From positions 33,613,577 through 33,677,576 of the forward strand of contig OY288254.1 in the NCBI GenBank assembly GCA_958450325.1: a stretch of 64,000 nt of DNA, written 5' to 3'. Below the pieces are notes generated by a model. It saw only the letters and a list, made by a program, of their open reading frames with translations. It was not told the DNA's origin and searched no databases. Within the stretch, counting starts at the first letter, position 1, and each line of letters opens with the position of its first letter. The stretch is from Agrostemma githago (Eukaryota; Streptophyta; Magnoliopsida; Caryophyllales; Caryophyllaceae). Of the stretch, positions 1-8,938 are shown piece after piece. The position numbers were made by a program, and so were the translations under genes.

Positions 1-2458
1 TTACTCGGTATTTCATGATTTTAATTGTGTATTTGCATGTATATATTTTTATGTTTTATTTTGACAATATATTTATGTCATAAAATCTGGAAAAGTTTTA
101 AAGGTTGAAAATTTGCATGTTTCGGTATTTTTATCGCATTTACGAGATTAACGGTTAAATCGTCATATTAATTTATAAAATCATAATATTCGGCCTAAAC
201 ATGTAATATATGTTTATATTCTGTAAAAATGATATTTTTGATGATTTATAATAATTTAGGATTTTTCTGATATTTTAAATATCGATTATTGAATTATTAA
301 CGTTTACGGACAAAAACGATTGAAAGCTGATTTTTAGTTCTAGTACCTCAACATTTTATTTTAATATGATATTTGACATGGTGAAACTTTATGATGAAAT
401 AGAAATTTAAGAATTGTTTCATAATTTTTCGAAATTGTTAAGTGGATGAATTAATTAATCACTTTAAATCATCGTTTATCGTTAAAACCGTGTTTGTCGT
501 TTAAATTCTCGATTTCTGGTCCTTGGTTTAAATCTGGAAAAAAAATATGATTCTGATGATTTCATAGTAAAATGTGTTTTTATGATTTTTAGTGTTTTAA
601 TAAAATGTTAGGACCGATAAGTTTTATTAATGGAATCGTTAATTGTGAAAACGGGTTTTAAAGACAGTTTTGATGGGATTTATGAAATCTGGAATTTTTG
701 GAAATCTGGAAAAGTGGTAGATTCTGGAAAATAATGATTTTTAAGTTTAATAATAATTTTTGGATATTAATAATTTAATCGTTTGGTAATTACTATTTTT
801 ATTAATCGTTATTGTCGAGATTAGACGATTAACGAGAAAACGCTTTAAAAACCGAGTTTTAGTATTCTGGATTTTTTTTTTCTGGACAGAATGTCCATAA
901 ATATGTTTTATCTATATCACGTAATTTTTGTACTATTAATTAAGGTATTTAATTAATAGTATTAATTTTTGGAGAAATTACGATTTATCGTTAAAATGCT
1001 CCGTCTTACCTTAAAGAATTATTCTTCCAGCAATTTTGAAAATATTAAAATCTGAAACTTTAAGAGTTAAATAATCTTTTAACATACTCTAAATATATTC
1101 ATTGGCTTAATTAAATAAAAGACGTTAAAAGACTTAATTTGACATTTGTCGTAAAATCCTATTTATAATCGTATTGTCGAAACTAATAATAATCAGAGAA
1201 TTTTAGTTTTGTAAATTTTGGAAACACCCTAATTAGTAGTATTTAAAATGTTTAAGACATTTCTAAATCATTTTATAAACACTTGTATGACATTTCAATA
1301 GTTTCATAAACTCAAATGTTCTTGTTTTAGAAATTAATATCGTTAAGGCCGAAAGTATTAGTTTTATAAATCTATATCGTTTACTAAAAATGTTGTATTA
1401 GTATAAATTAATATTTTTGCTATTTTGTTATAATGCTATTTTTAGTAAAGTTTCTAAAAATTGAAGTTTCCTAAAATAGAAAGTTTCCTCTTTTGGAAAG
1501 TAATCCTTTTCTTTTTTGTTCTCTTATTGTTTATAATGATTATATCTTTTGAATATCGATAATGGCTTGTTTTGGAGTTATGGAATAAGGACGGGTGTGG
1601 GTTTAGAGTAATATAGTCTGGGATGTACGTTTTGCCATCAGCAATAAAGTCGGTGTGCCTAATTGGGGCACATTTGGTCGTTGAACTGGGCGTAGTTTCG
1701 CCCAGGAGAGTGTATGTTTTGACCTTAAGCTAGATATCGCATCGTGTTAGTCGCCGTCAGCTGAACTAGACATATTTGTTGTCTAGGAGGGGTATGCACT
1801 ACTTAAACCAGGACCTCGCTGCACGCAGTCCTGTTATAGTTGAGTTGCCTAGTTAGAGACTGGATTCTGTTATGAGTTAAGTCTACAGTTCTCGAAACTA
1901 GTTTCTAGTATTATCCTAGTGAAAGTCTAGATTCTACATATCCTATCCATAACGCCATTTGGAATATTTTTATATTATCGATATAAATTGGTTTGCAGGA
2001 TGGCAACTATTTTTATGTTTCTTCGGAAACCCATTTTAATATTTTGGTTTTGGCGCTGAAAGCTTATTTTTAATACATTGTTTTACTATTTTCCATTTTT
2101 ACTATTTTTCTATAGTAGTAATTACAGTTTTAAAATCCTGTTATACGGCTGGGAGAACGTTGACGTTGCTCCCCACTGATTGTGGCTGTTATGTTTTAAC
2201 ATGGCAGGTATACGTGTTTGTTTTCTGGTGGGTGTGGGCTAACGAGCAGTCTTGGATCCTGCTTGATCTTTTTAATAATTATGTCTTAAGGATTGTTTAA
2301 CCTCTTTTGTGGATTGTTTTAAATTTTAGCCATTTTTATCTATGGCATATGTTTGACTTTACCAATTTAATTTACTAAGACATAGTTAAAGTGTGTTTTA
2401 ATCCCGACTCTACAGTGTTTCCGCCACTGTATCGCGTTAGAATTTCTAGGGGATTACA
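1..2458 (+). mobile_element. AT-rich sequence ending like a chromovirus LTR
   Basis: No credible reading frame is present in this very AT-rich stretch. The last ~60 bases (AGTGTTTCCGCC, then a run ending GGGGATTACA at 2449-2458) resemble the 3' end of Tekay/Del-type plant LTRs, and the next base already belongs to an Athila-type LTR. No primer-binding site follows, so it would be a 3' or solo LTR. The 5' boundary is not in the window. The clade assignment is inference from terminal sequence only. Confidence 0.35.
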
Positions 2459-2908
2459 ACTCATCTCGGCCGAGATGAGATGGTCTCGCCCGAGATCATA
2501 CTCTAGTGGCTCGGTTTTGCTTGTACTCTTCATCTCGGTCGAGATGGCCCTTATCTCGGCCGAGATGGGTCTTGTAGGCCTCAAATATGATCCCAGGGGT
2601 TCCTCCTTGCTTCTCATGGGATTCTCATCGATTCTCGGTGCTCAGGATTGAGTCCAAGGGGATCGGGAATGGGTCCCAAGGTCTCGGGATCGAGTCTAAG
2701 CCACCGAGTGATCGTCGCTTCTTCTAGTTGGCTCCAAATGTGTAGGAAACGAGTCGGAATCGTCGTTCCAAATCTCCATGATTGATCTTAGGAACCTAAA
2801 ACAAACTAGAAGAAGCATAAGTAGCCTCGAAACCGCTCCAAAGAGCGATTTCACAAGAGAAACCGGGACCGAAACAAAAGGAAAAAGCACTACAAAACAC
2901 ACTTATCA
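2459..2908 (-). repeat. Athila-type LTR, U3 end fragment
   Basis: Reading the minus strand, the fragment starts at 2908 with TGATAAGTGTG, the start shared with the Athila LTRs at 27214 and 46114. It then follows the same order: a GAATCGCTCC-like stretch, a GGAGCCAAC-like stretch, the run of 'CCCGAGACC' motifs, then the palindrome cluster. It stops at 2459 against a different LTR, so R/U5 is missing. Its U3 tip directly abuts the ~39-bp tandem array with no polypurine tract between them. Confidence 0.75.
2460..2568. promoter_or_regulatory. Palindrome cluster (CTCGGCCGAG type), four copies
   Basis: Four dyads lie within 110 bp. The first is a perfect 20-bp palindrome at 2460-2479 centred on TCTCGGCCGAGA; the others (near 2484, 2529 and 2552) are imperfect copies with a changed centre. 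In intact copies of this LTR the cluster lies just upstream of the TATA box. The function is unknown; a dimeric DNA-binding site or an RNA dimerisation element are possibilities. Confidence 0.6.
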
Positions 2909-3928
2909 GTATCCCAAAGGCACATCATTTTACCCGAGGGACGTTAGTATCCCGGAGGCACAACAAGTTTGCCTGAGGGCCGTTAGTATCTCAGAGGCAC
3001 AACAATTTTGCCCGAGGGACGTCAGTATCCTGAAGGCACATCATTTTGCCCGAGGGACGTTAGTATCCCGGAGGCACAACAATTTTGCCCAAGGGACGTT
3101 AGTATCCCGAAGGCCCAGCATTTTGCCCGAGGGACGTTAGTATCCCGGAGGCAGAACAATGTTGCCCGAGGGACGTTAGTATCCCAGAGGCAACAACAAT
3201 CTTGCCCGAGGGACGTTAGTATCCCGGAGGCACAGAAATTTTGCCCGAGGGACGTTAGTATCCCGGAGGCACAACAATTTTGTCCGAGGGACGTTTGTAT
3301 CCCGGAGGCACAACAATTTTGCCCGAGGGACGTTAGTATCCCGAAGGCCCAGCATTTTGCCCGAGGGACGTTAGTATCCCGGAGGCACAACAATTTTGCC
3401 CGAGGGACGTTAGTATCCCAGAGGCAACATCAATTTTGCCCGACGGACGTTAGTATCCCGGAGGCACAACAATTTTGCCCGAGGGACGTTATTATACCAG
3501 AGGCAACAGCAATTTTGCCCGAGGGACGTTAGTATCCCGAAGGCACAAATTTTTTGCCCGAGGGACGTTTGTATCCCGGAGGCACAGCATTTTGCCCGAG
3601 GGACGTTAGTATCCCGAAGGCATAACAATTTTGCCCGAGGGACGTTAGTATCCCCGAGGCAACAACATTTTGCCTGTGGGACGTTAGTATCCCGGAGGCA
3701 CATCAATTTTGCCCGATGGTTAGTATCCCAGAGGCACAACATTTTGCCCGAGAGACGTTAGTATCCCGGAGGCACAACAATTTTGCCCGAGGGACGTTAG
3801 TATCCCGGAGGCACAACATTTTGCCCGAGGGACGTTAATATCCTGGAGGCAAATCAATTTTGCCCGAGGGACGTTAGTATTCCGGAGGCACAACAACAAC
3901 AATTTTGTCCTAGGGGTCAGAGGCATCC
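2909..3928 (+). repeat. Tandem array 1, ~38-40-bp unit
   Basis: About 26 head-to-tail copies of a unit containing GAGGGACGTTAGTATCCCGG followed by AGGCACAACAATTTTGCC. Most units are 39 bp, with 38- and 40-bp variants. Because 39 is a multiple of three, all frames stay open as 13-residue periodic peptides; these are not genes. The array ends just before a TGTAGACACCC LTR start. That is the position where Tat-lineage elements are known to carry variable tandem repeats (3' untranslated region). Confidence 0.92.
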
Positions 3929-3972
3929 CGAAAGACAGCTATTTGAGGGAGACTAACGCCCTCGAGTAGTTT

Positions 3973-4504
3973 TGTAGACACCCATATTTGGACCTGGTGC
4001 TGCAGAATTCCCAACAAACACCCGATGACGATAGGACTGCGACGCAACGCGGGTTCGCGGTGTTCTAGATAGTTTTTCTATAGAATGGATCAAATAAATT
4101 ACTCGGGCAAATTAAACAAACATGATGGCAGCCTTAGTCGTGTCGTTACGATTGCATAGACACTAATTAGAGTCAATTGTGACACCGGGACCCCGAGTCG
4201 GTCCCAAAACTCGAACCGAGTCAACACCGCGCCAAGCCAACCTCGGGATGAACACCCGAGGCCCACTAAACCCACGACGCTAGGTCAAACCCGGGGTAAA
4301 CTTAATCCCCAAGAATCATATCACAGTCCTCCCTCTCGATTTTGGAAAGTATCGAAACCGTATCCTCATAACTCCAACCGCACCACCTGACGCGCCTGGG
4401 TCTCCCCACGCCCGGACCCAAGCGCCTGAGTCTTAGTACGCCCCAGCTCGGGCGCCTATATGGGGGACGAGGGCAGAAAACACCTATAAATACCCCCTTT
4501 CACG
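3973..4504 (+). repeat. Tat/Ogre-type LTR fragment (U3)
   Basis: It begins TGTAGACACCC and shares ACCCGATGA-GAT-GGAC spacing with the start of the Tat LTR at 35411. It runs to a TATA-like CTATAAATACC near 4481-4491, then breaks into the inverted tandem array. The palindromes of the 35411 LTR are not present, so it belongs to a different Tat family. Sequence beyond the putative transcription start is lost. Confidence 0.6.
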
Positions 4505-5431
4505 CCATCATTTCGGGCAAAATTGCTGTGCTTCCGGGATACTAATGTCTCTCGGGCAAAATGCTTTGCCTCCGGGATACTAACGTCCCTCGAGCAAAAT
4601 TGATGTGCCTCCGGGATACAAACGTCACACGGGCAAAACGTTGTTGCCTCGGGGATACTAACGTCCCTCGGGCAAAATTGCTGTGCCTTCGGGATACTAA
4701 CGTCCCTCAGGCAAAATTGTTGTTGCCTCTGGGATACTAACGTCCCTCGGGCAAAATTGCTGTGCCTTCGGGATACTAACGTCCCTCGGGCAAAATGTTG
4801 TGCCTTCGGGATACTAACGTCCCTCGGGCAAAATTGTTGTGCCTCCAGGATACCCTCGGGCAAAATTGTTGTACCTCCGGGATACTAACGTCCCTTGGGC
4901 AAAATATTGTGCCTCCGGGATACTAACGTCCCTCGGGCGAAATTGGTGTGCCTCCGGGATACTAACATCCCTCGGGCAAAATTGGTGTGCCTCCGGGATA
5001 CTAACGTCCCTCGGGCAAAATGCTGTGCCTCTGGGATACTAACGTCTCTCGGGCAAAAATGCTGTGCCTCCGGGACACTAACGTCCCTCGGGCAAATTTG
5101 GTGTGCCTCTGGGATACTAACGTCCCTTGGGCAAAATGGGTGTGCCTCCGGGATAGTAACGTCCCTCGGGCAAAATGCTATGCCTTCGGGATACTGACGT
5201 TCCTCGGGCAAAATTGCTGTGCCTCCGAGATACTAACGTCCCTCGGGCAAAATGTTGTGCCTTCGAGATACTAACGTCCCTCGGGCAAAATGTTGTGCCT
5301 CCGGGATACTAACGTCCCTCGGGCAAAATTGTTGTGCCTTCGGGATACTAACGTCCCTCGGGCAAAATGCTGTGCCTTCGGGATACTGACGTCCCTCGGG
5401 CAAAATGTCGTGCCTTCGGGATACTGATGTC
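4505..5431 (-). repeat. Tandem array 2, same ~39-bp unit inverted
   Basis: About 24 copies of the array-1 unit in reverse complement (GGGATACTAACGTCCCTCGG plus GCAAAATTG-TGTGCCT). Together with array 1 it forms a large inverted repeat with a ~580-bp spacer. The right edge at 5431 abuts the U5 tip of a minus-strand Athila LTR. Open frames across it are repeat artefacts. Confidence 0.92.
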
Positions 5432-6956
5432 TGATGGGAGGGATTTGCCGTGGATCCCTAATAACAAGTAATATCCAACTACACCTAACACGTAGATAAG
5501 GTAAGTCGGGCGAGTCCACGAAGACGGTTATGAGGTGTCTAGACTAAGGTTGCCCAAAAACAAGACTAGGTCAACAAGGCTAAACTAACTAAAACAATTA
5601 AATGGGGAGAAGACTATGACTATAACTAGGCTAAATGTGACAACTAGAGCTAGGGATTCAACTATCTAACGGAATAATAGCTAAGACGAAGAAGAAAACA
5701 ACTAAGAGAACGGCTAGGATTAGGTCGGGTTCAAGGGTGATGGTATGATCAAGGAAGAGCAAAGGTGAAGGGGGTAGTCGGGTTATCTAGGTATAGTCCG
5801 GGCTCTCGCTACTTAAACCGACCTAGAGGTTCCTCGCTCTCGCGCAAGAACCCATCTTAACGACACACAAGACCGCAAGAAGAAAGCAAGAAAGACAAGC
5901 ATTTGCAACTACTAATCATTAGAGCATTACATCAAACAAGTTCTATGCATATAATCAAGAAGCAACCACAACTTCCAACAACATCTTAAACAAACCCTTA
6001 ATCACCCACTAAGACACCAAATTCCCCTACTAATCCTAGCAAGAGACTACTCGCTCATGTTCAAGATAGTAAACCCAACACCCATAATGAAACAAACATA
6101 AACATGAACATTCATAATGGATTATTGAAAATTACTAAACATAAACACAAATGAAAACTAAATAGAAGAGATTAGAGAGAAGAGGAATTATACCAACACT
6201 AGAAGAAAGGAAAAAGATTGAATCTTTGCATAAATAAACCCAAAGGAAGATCTCCAATGTTGTCAATAGAGTAGATCAACCCAAAAAGTCTTCAATATTA
6301 CAAAGATGAAACTAGGATTAAACTAGGATTAAGGAGTAATTAAGACTAATCTATATTAATCTAAGCTAATCTAGGCTAAATTAGTCTAGGGTTTTGGGTC
6401 TAATATCTAACATAACATAAGATTACAAGAGGGGGGGTATATATAGGGTTACAATGAATAAAGAAGAAGAAGAGAAGGAACACGGGTTGCAGCACGCCTG
6501 TCCCGACCGAGACGGCTCATGATCTCGGCCGGGAAGGCTGGTCCCGACCGAGACGGTTCTTGGTCTCGGCCGGGAAGGCTCAACCAGTAGCCTACTCAAT
6601 TATGCACTCCTTCCCGACCGAGAAGGCACTTGGTCTCGGCCGGGAAGGCTTCTGTAGGCCTCCAGAATGATCTCTAAGGTCCCTCCTTGCTTCTCATGGA
6701 CTTCTCATCGATTCTCGGGGCTCGGGATTGAGTCTAAGGGGCTCGGGAATGGGTCCCAAGGTCTCGGGATCGAATCCAAGGCACCGAGTGATCGTTCCTT
6801 CTCTTCGTTGGCTCCAAAAGTGTAGGAAACGAGTCGGAATCGTTCCAATTCTCCATGAATGGTCTTGGGACCCTAAAACGAGCTAGAAGAAGTATAAGTA
6901 GCCCAGAAATCGCTCCAAAGAGCGATTTCACAAGGGAAAACGGGACCAAACACAAC
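5432..6956 (-). repeat. Athila-type LTR, nearly complete, minus strand
   Basis: The U5 tip is at 5432 (TGATGGGAGGGATTTG on the plus strand, the reverse of the CAAATCCCTCC end at 32222). It contains a TATA box (GTATATATAG on the plus strand, 6437-6446), and the palindrome cluster lies on its U3 side. The last ~50 bp of U3 are missing: at about 6956 it joins plus-strand Athila 3' sequence. No tRNA-Asp primer site lies next to its U5 end, so it is not a normal 5' LTR in place. Confidence 0.8.
6503..6646. promoter_or_regulatory. Palindrome cluster (TCCCGACCGAGA / TCTCGGCCGGGA)
   Basis: Three pairs of alternating half-symmetric motifs, TCCCGACCGAGA followed by TCTCGGCCGGGA, so the pairs are also inverted repeats of each other. 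They lie upstream of the minus-strand TATA box at 6437-6446. Confidence 0.6.
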
Positions 6957-7132
6957 AAATTATGATGAAGATGATGATGGTAGCAATGGAAGTGAGGAGG
7001 GAGACGATGACGAGCAAGATTACCATTGATTATTGAAACGATGGAGATGCGTTAGTTGCTAACCTTTGGTATGGCGACTTTATTTTCTTTTCCGTTTTTG
7101 ATGCTCGTCTATTTTATTTCCCCCTTGTTATG
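6957..7132 (+). pseudogene. Tail of an Athila 3' ORF plus 3' untranslated sequence
   Basis: Bases 6957-7028 read as an acidic Asp/Glu/Gly/Ser-rich tail ending in TGA, followed by a segment (GAAACGATGGAGATGCG, then TTTTCTTTTCCGTTTTTG) that reappears near 58525-58585 downstream of the Athila derivative. It is interpreted as the C-terminal tail and 3' region of the Athila-specific ORF. The rest of the gene is absent; E1 interrupts it at 7133. Confidence 0.5.
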
Positions 7133-7877
7133 TGATCCGAATGAAGAGGCTAAAGAGTTCAATGAAGTAACACTAGCTCCTAAAAGTTCTAGTCAAGCCA
7201 CATTAGCACCTCCTACCAGCCTAATAGTGTGCCTCCTCCAAGTATTAAGTTAGCTCGTATAGGAGCTGAATAAAGGAGCAAAGAAGTCAAGGTAAACTGA
7301 AGACATTAACTTGGATTCACACCATGGCTTGTTCACATAGTGTGCACATCATCAAGCTTTGTTTTTGGCTCCATGTTCACACAAGGGGACCGCGGCTGAT
7401 TAAGAGCTTTGTTATTAGCTCCATGTTTACATTACTTTGTTATTAGCTCCTAAGCCTTGTTATTAGCTCCTTGTTCACATGGTTGTAACTTTGTTTTTGT
7501 CACCCTTAACAAGCCGGTTTAAGGGTCCTTTGTAGGCTATATATAGCCATCTATTTGAATGAATAAGACATCCAATATTGAAATCAAAAACCTGAGTAAA
7601 GCTAAGCTTTCTTTTACGTCCTTGTTGCTTACAAGACAAAGTCTAGAGTTAGTCGCGTTACAAGCTCTAAACTCGCTACTTCAATCGCGTTGTTTGATTT
7701 AGCACCCGCTTTGTTGAAGTATAGGTCTACTTCACCTAGCACACTATCCTTGGTTACGGTTTATTCATCCTCAAACTAACCTTTTCAATCTGTTTTTTGG
7801 TTACTTTGTTTACATTCCATTTCAGTATACTAATCATTCTTCACATTCTTGTTCAAAGTTCATATCAACTCACATCA
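7133..7877 (+). repeat. 5' LTR of E1
   Basis: It runs TGATCCGAATG...CTCACATCA. The TATA box sits inside a perfect 14-bp palindrome, GGCTATATATAGCC (7535-7548). The first ~120 bp repeat the coding sequence for the polyprotein C terminus, because the 3' LTR copy is read through by pol. Sequence from the TATA box to the end is closely shared with the LTRs of the small non-autonomous elements in the array. Confidence 0.9.
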
Positions 7878-7881
7878 TTAG

Positions 7882-7893
7882 TGGTATCAGAGC
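7882..7893 (+). other. Primer-binding site (tRNA-iMet type) of E1
   Basis: TGGTATCAGAGC begins four bases after the LTR end. It is complementary to the 3' end of plant initiator-Met tRNA over 12 bases, then diverges (TTTGG). Confidence 0.85.
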
Positions 7894-7918
7894 TTTGGTC
7901 ATCTATTTAGACGCAAGC

Positions 7919-8938
7919 ATGGCAGGAGTTGTGAGCTTTGAAGATGCTATTTTCTTGGAAGGCCTAAAGAGAGAATCAATGTGCAAGATGAACAAACTTT
8001 CTAAGTCCATTGGCTCATCTGGTCCTGAAGTCTGCTTGGGAGAAAAGGAGGAAGAAGGAATAGACTATGAGCTCCCAACGTATGGTAATGTTTTAGTACT
8101 ACGTACACTCCATGCCAAACCCATCCCACACAACACCGAACAAAGAGACCAACTCTTTCACACAAAGTGTCTAGTTAATACCAAATGGTGTAGTTTGATT
8201 ATTGATGGAGGTAGTTGTACGAATGTTGCCTCTACTGAAATGGTAGCTAAGTTAGGTCTAACCACTACTAATCACCCTAGACCATATGCATTACATTGGT
8301 TAGATAATGAAAACAAAATAAAGGTCACAAAACAAGTAAGAGTGGGTTTAACTATGGGGTCTTATGTCGATGAGGTTCTTTGTGATGTTATCCCTATGGA
8401 TGCTTGTCATATACTTTTGGGGCGTCCTTGGCAGTTTGATAGGGATGTGGTACACCATGGTAGAAAGAATGAATACGAATTGAGGGATAAGGGAAAGAAA
8501 ATCATTCTAAAACCTATGACTCCCCAAGCTGTTAGAGCTATGACCTCCAACAAAACCAAGAAACCTAACCTCACCATCTTTGCGAGTGAGAGTGAAGTAG
8601 AGCAGGCTTTACAAGGGGGGGAGCGTGTCTTTGTCATGATGGCTAAAGAAAAACCCGTAGAAGTTGAGAATGGGCTTGGAGGAAAGCCATTTGAGGAGTT
8701 GTTACACGAGTTTAAGGATGTCTTCCCCGAGGAATTACCCGTTGGTTTACCACCTATTAGAGGTATAGAACACCAAATCGACCTCATTCCAGGAGCAACC
8801 TTACCCAATAAGGCAGCATATAGGTGTAATCTGGAGGAAACTAAGGAATTACAAAGACAAATAGATGAGTTAATGAGTCGAGGGTATGTGCGAGAGAGCC
8901 TTAGTCCTTTTTTCCGTTCCAGTCCTTTTGGTACCTAA
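7919..8938 (+). CDS. pol: Gag remnant fused to aspartic protease (E1)
   Basis: The ATG at 7919 is chosen because its first residues (MAGVVSFED) match the Gag start of E3 at 61009 (MAGVLNFED). After about 45 codons the frame jumps from a point equivalent to E3's TDPEVYLEW straight to the pre-protease region, so capsid and zinc-knuckle parts of Gag are deleted. The protease has its active-site motif IIDGGS with Asp at residue ~96 and the GRPW motif near 170. The frame ends at 8938 because of one extra T in a T-run near 8911-8916, just before the RT; the RT continues in the next frame. It would make protease but no particle. Confidence 0.8.
   Translation: MAGVVSFEDAIFLEGLKRESMCKMNKLSKSIGSSGPEVCLGEKEEEGIDYELPTYGNVLVLRTLHAKPIPHNTEQRDQLFHTKCLVNTKWCSLIIDGGSCTNVASTEMVAKLGLTTTNHPRPYALHWLDNENKIKVTKQVRVGLTMGSYVDEVLCDVIPMDACHILLGRPWQFDRDVVHHGRKNEYELRDKGKKIILKPMTPQAVRAMTSNKTKKPNLTIFASESEVEQALQGGERVFVMMAKEKPVEVENGLGGKPFEELLHEFKDVFPEELPVGLPPIRGIEHQIDLIPGATLPNKAAYRCNLEETKELQRQIDELMSRGYVRESLSPFFRSSPFGT

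Noticed and set aside
1..2458. Host promoter or gene 3' region
   Set aside because: No coding sequence or splice structure could be supported; the terminal sequence looks more like an LTR end, though with low confidence.
2909..5431. CRISPR-like regular repeat array
   Set aside because: The repeats are directly adjacent with no unique spacers, in plant retrotransposon DNA; ordinary tandem repeats.
2778..5519. Many open frames with 13-residue periodic peptides (PRDVSIPEAQQF type) on both strands
   Set aside because: They are products of the 39-bp tandem repeat, whose period is a multiple of three; frames on all strands stay open equally.
7882..7893. Possible tRNA gene at TGGTATCAGAGC sites
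   Set aside because: Only the 12-base primer-binding complement is present, beside an LTR; no cloverleaf can be formed from neighbouring bases.
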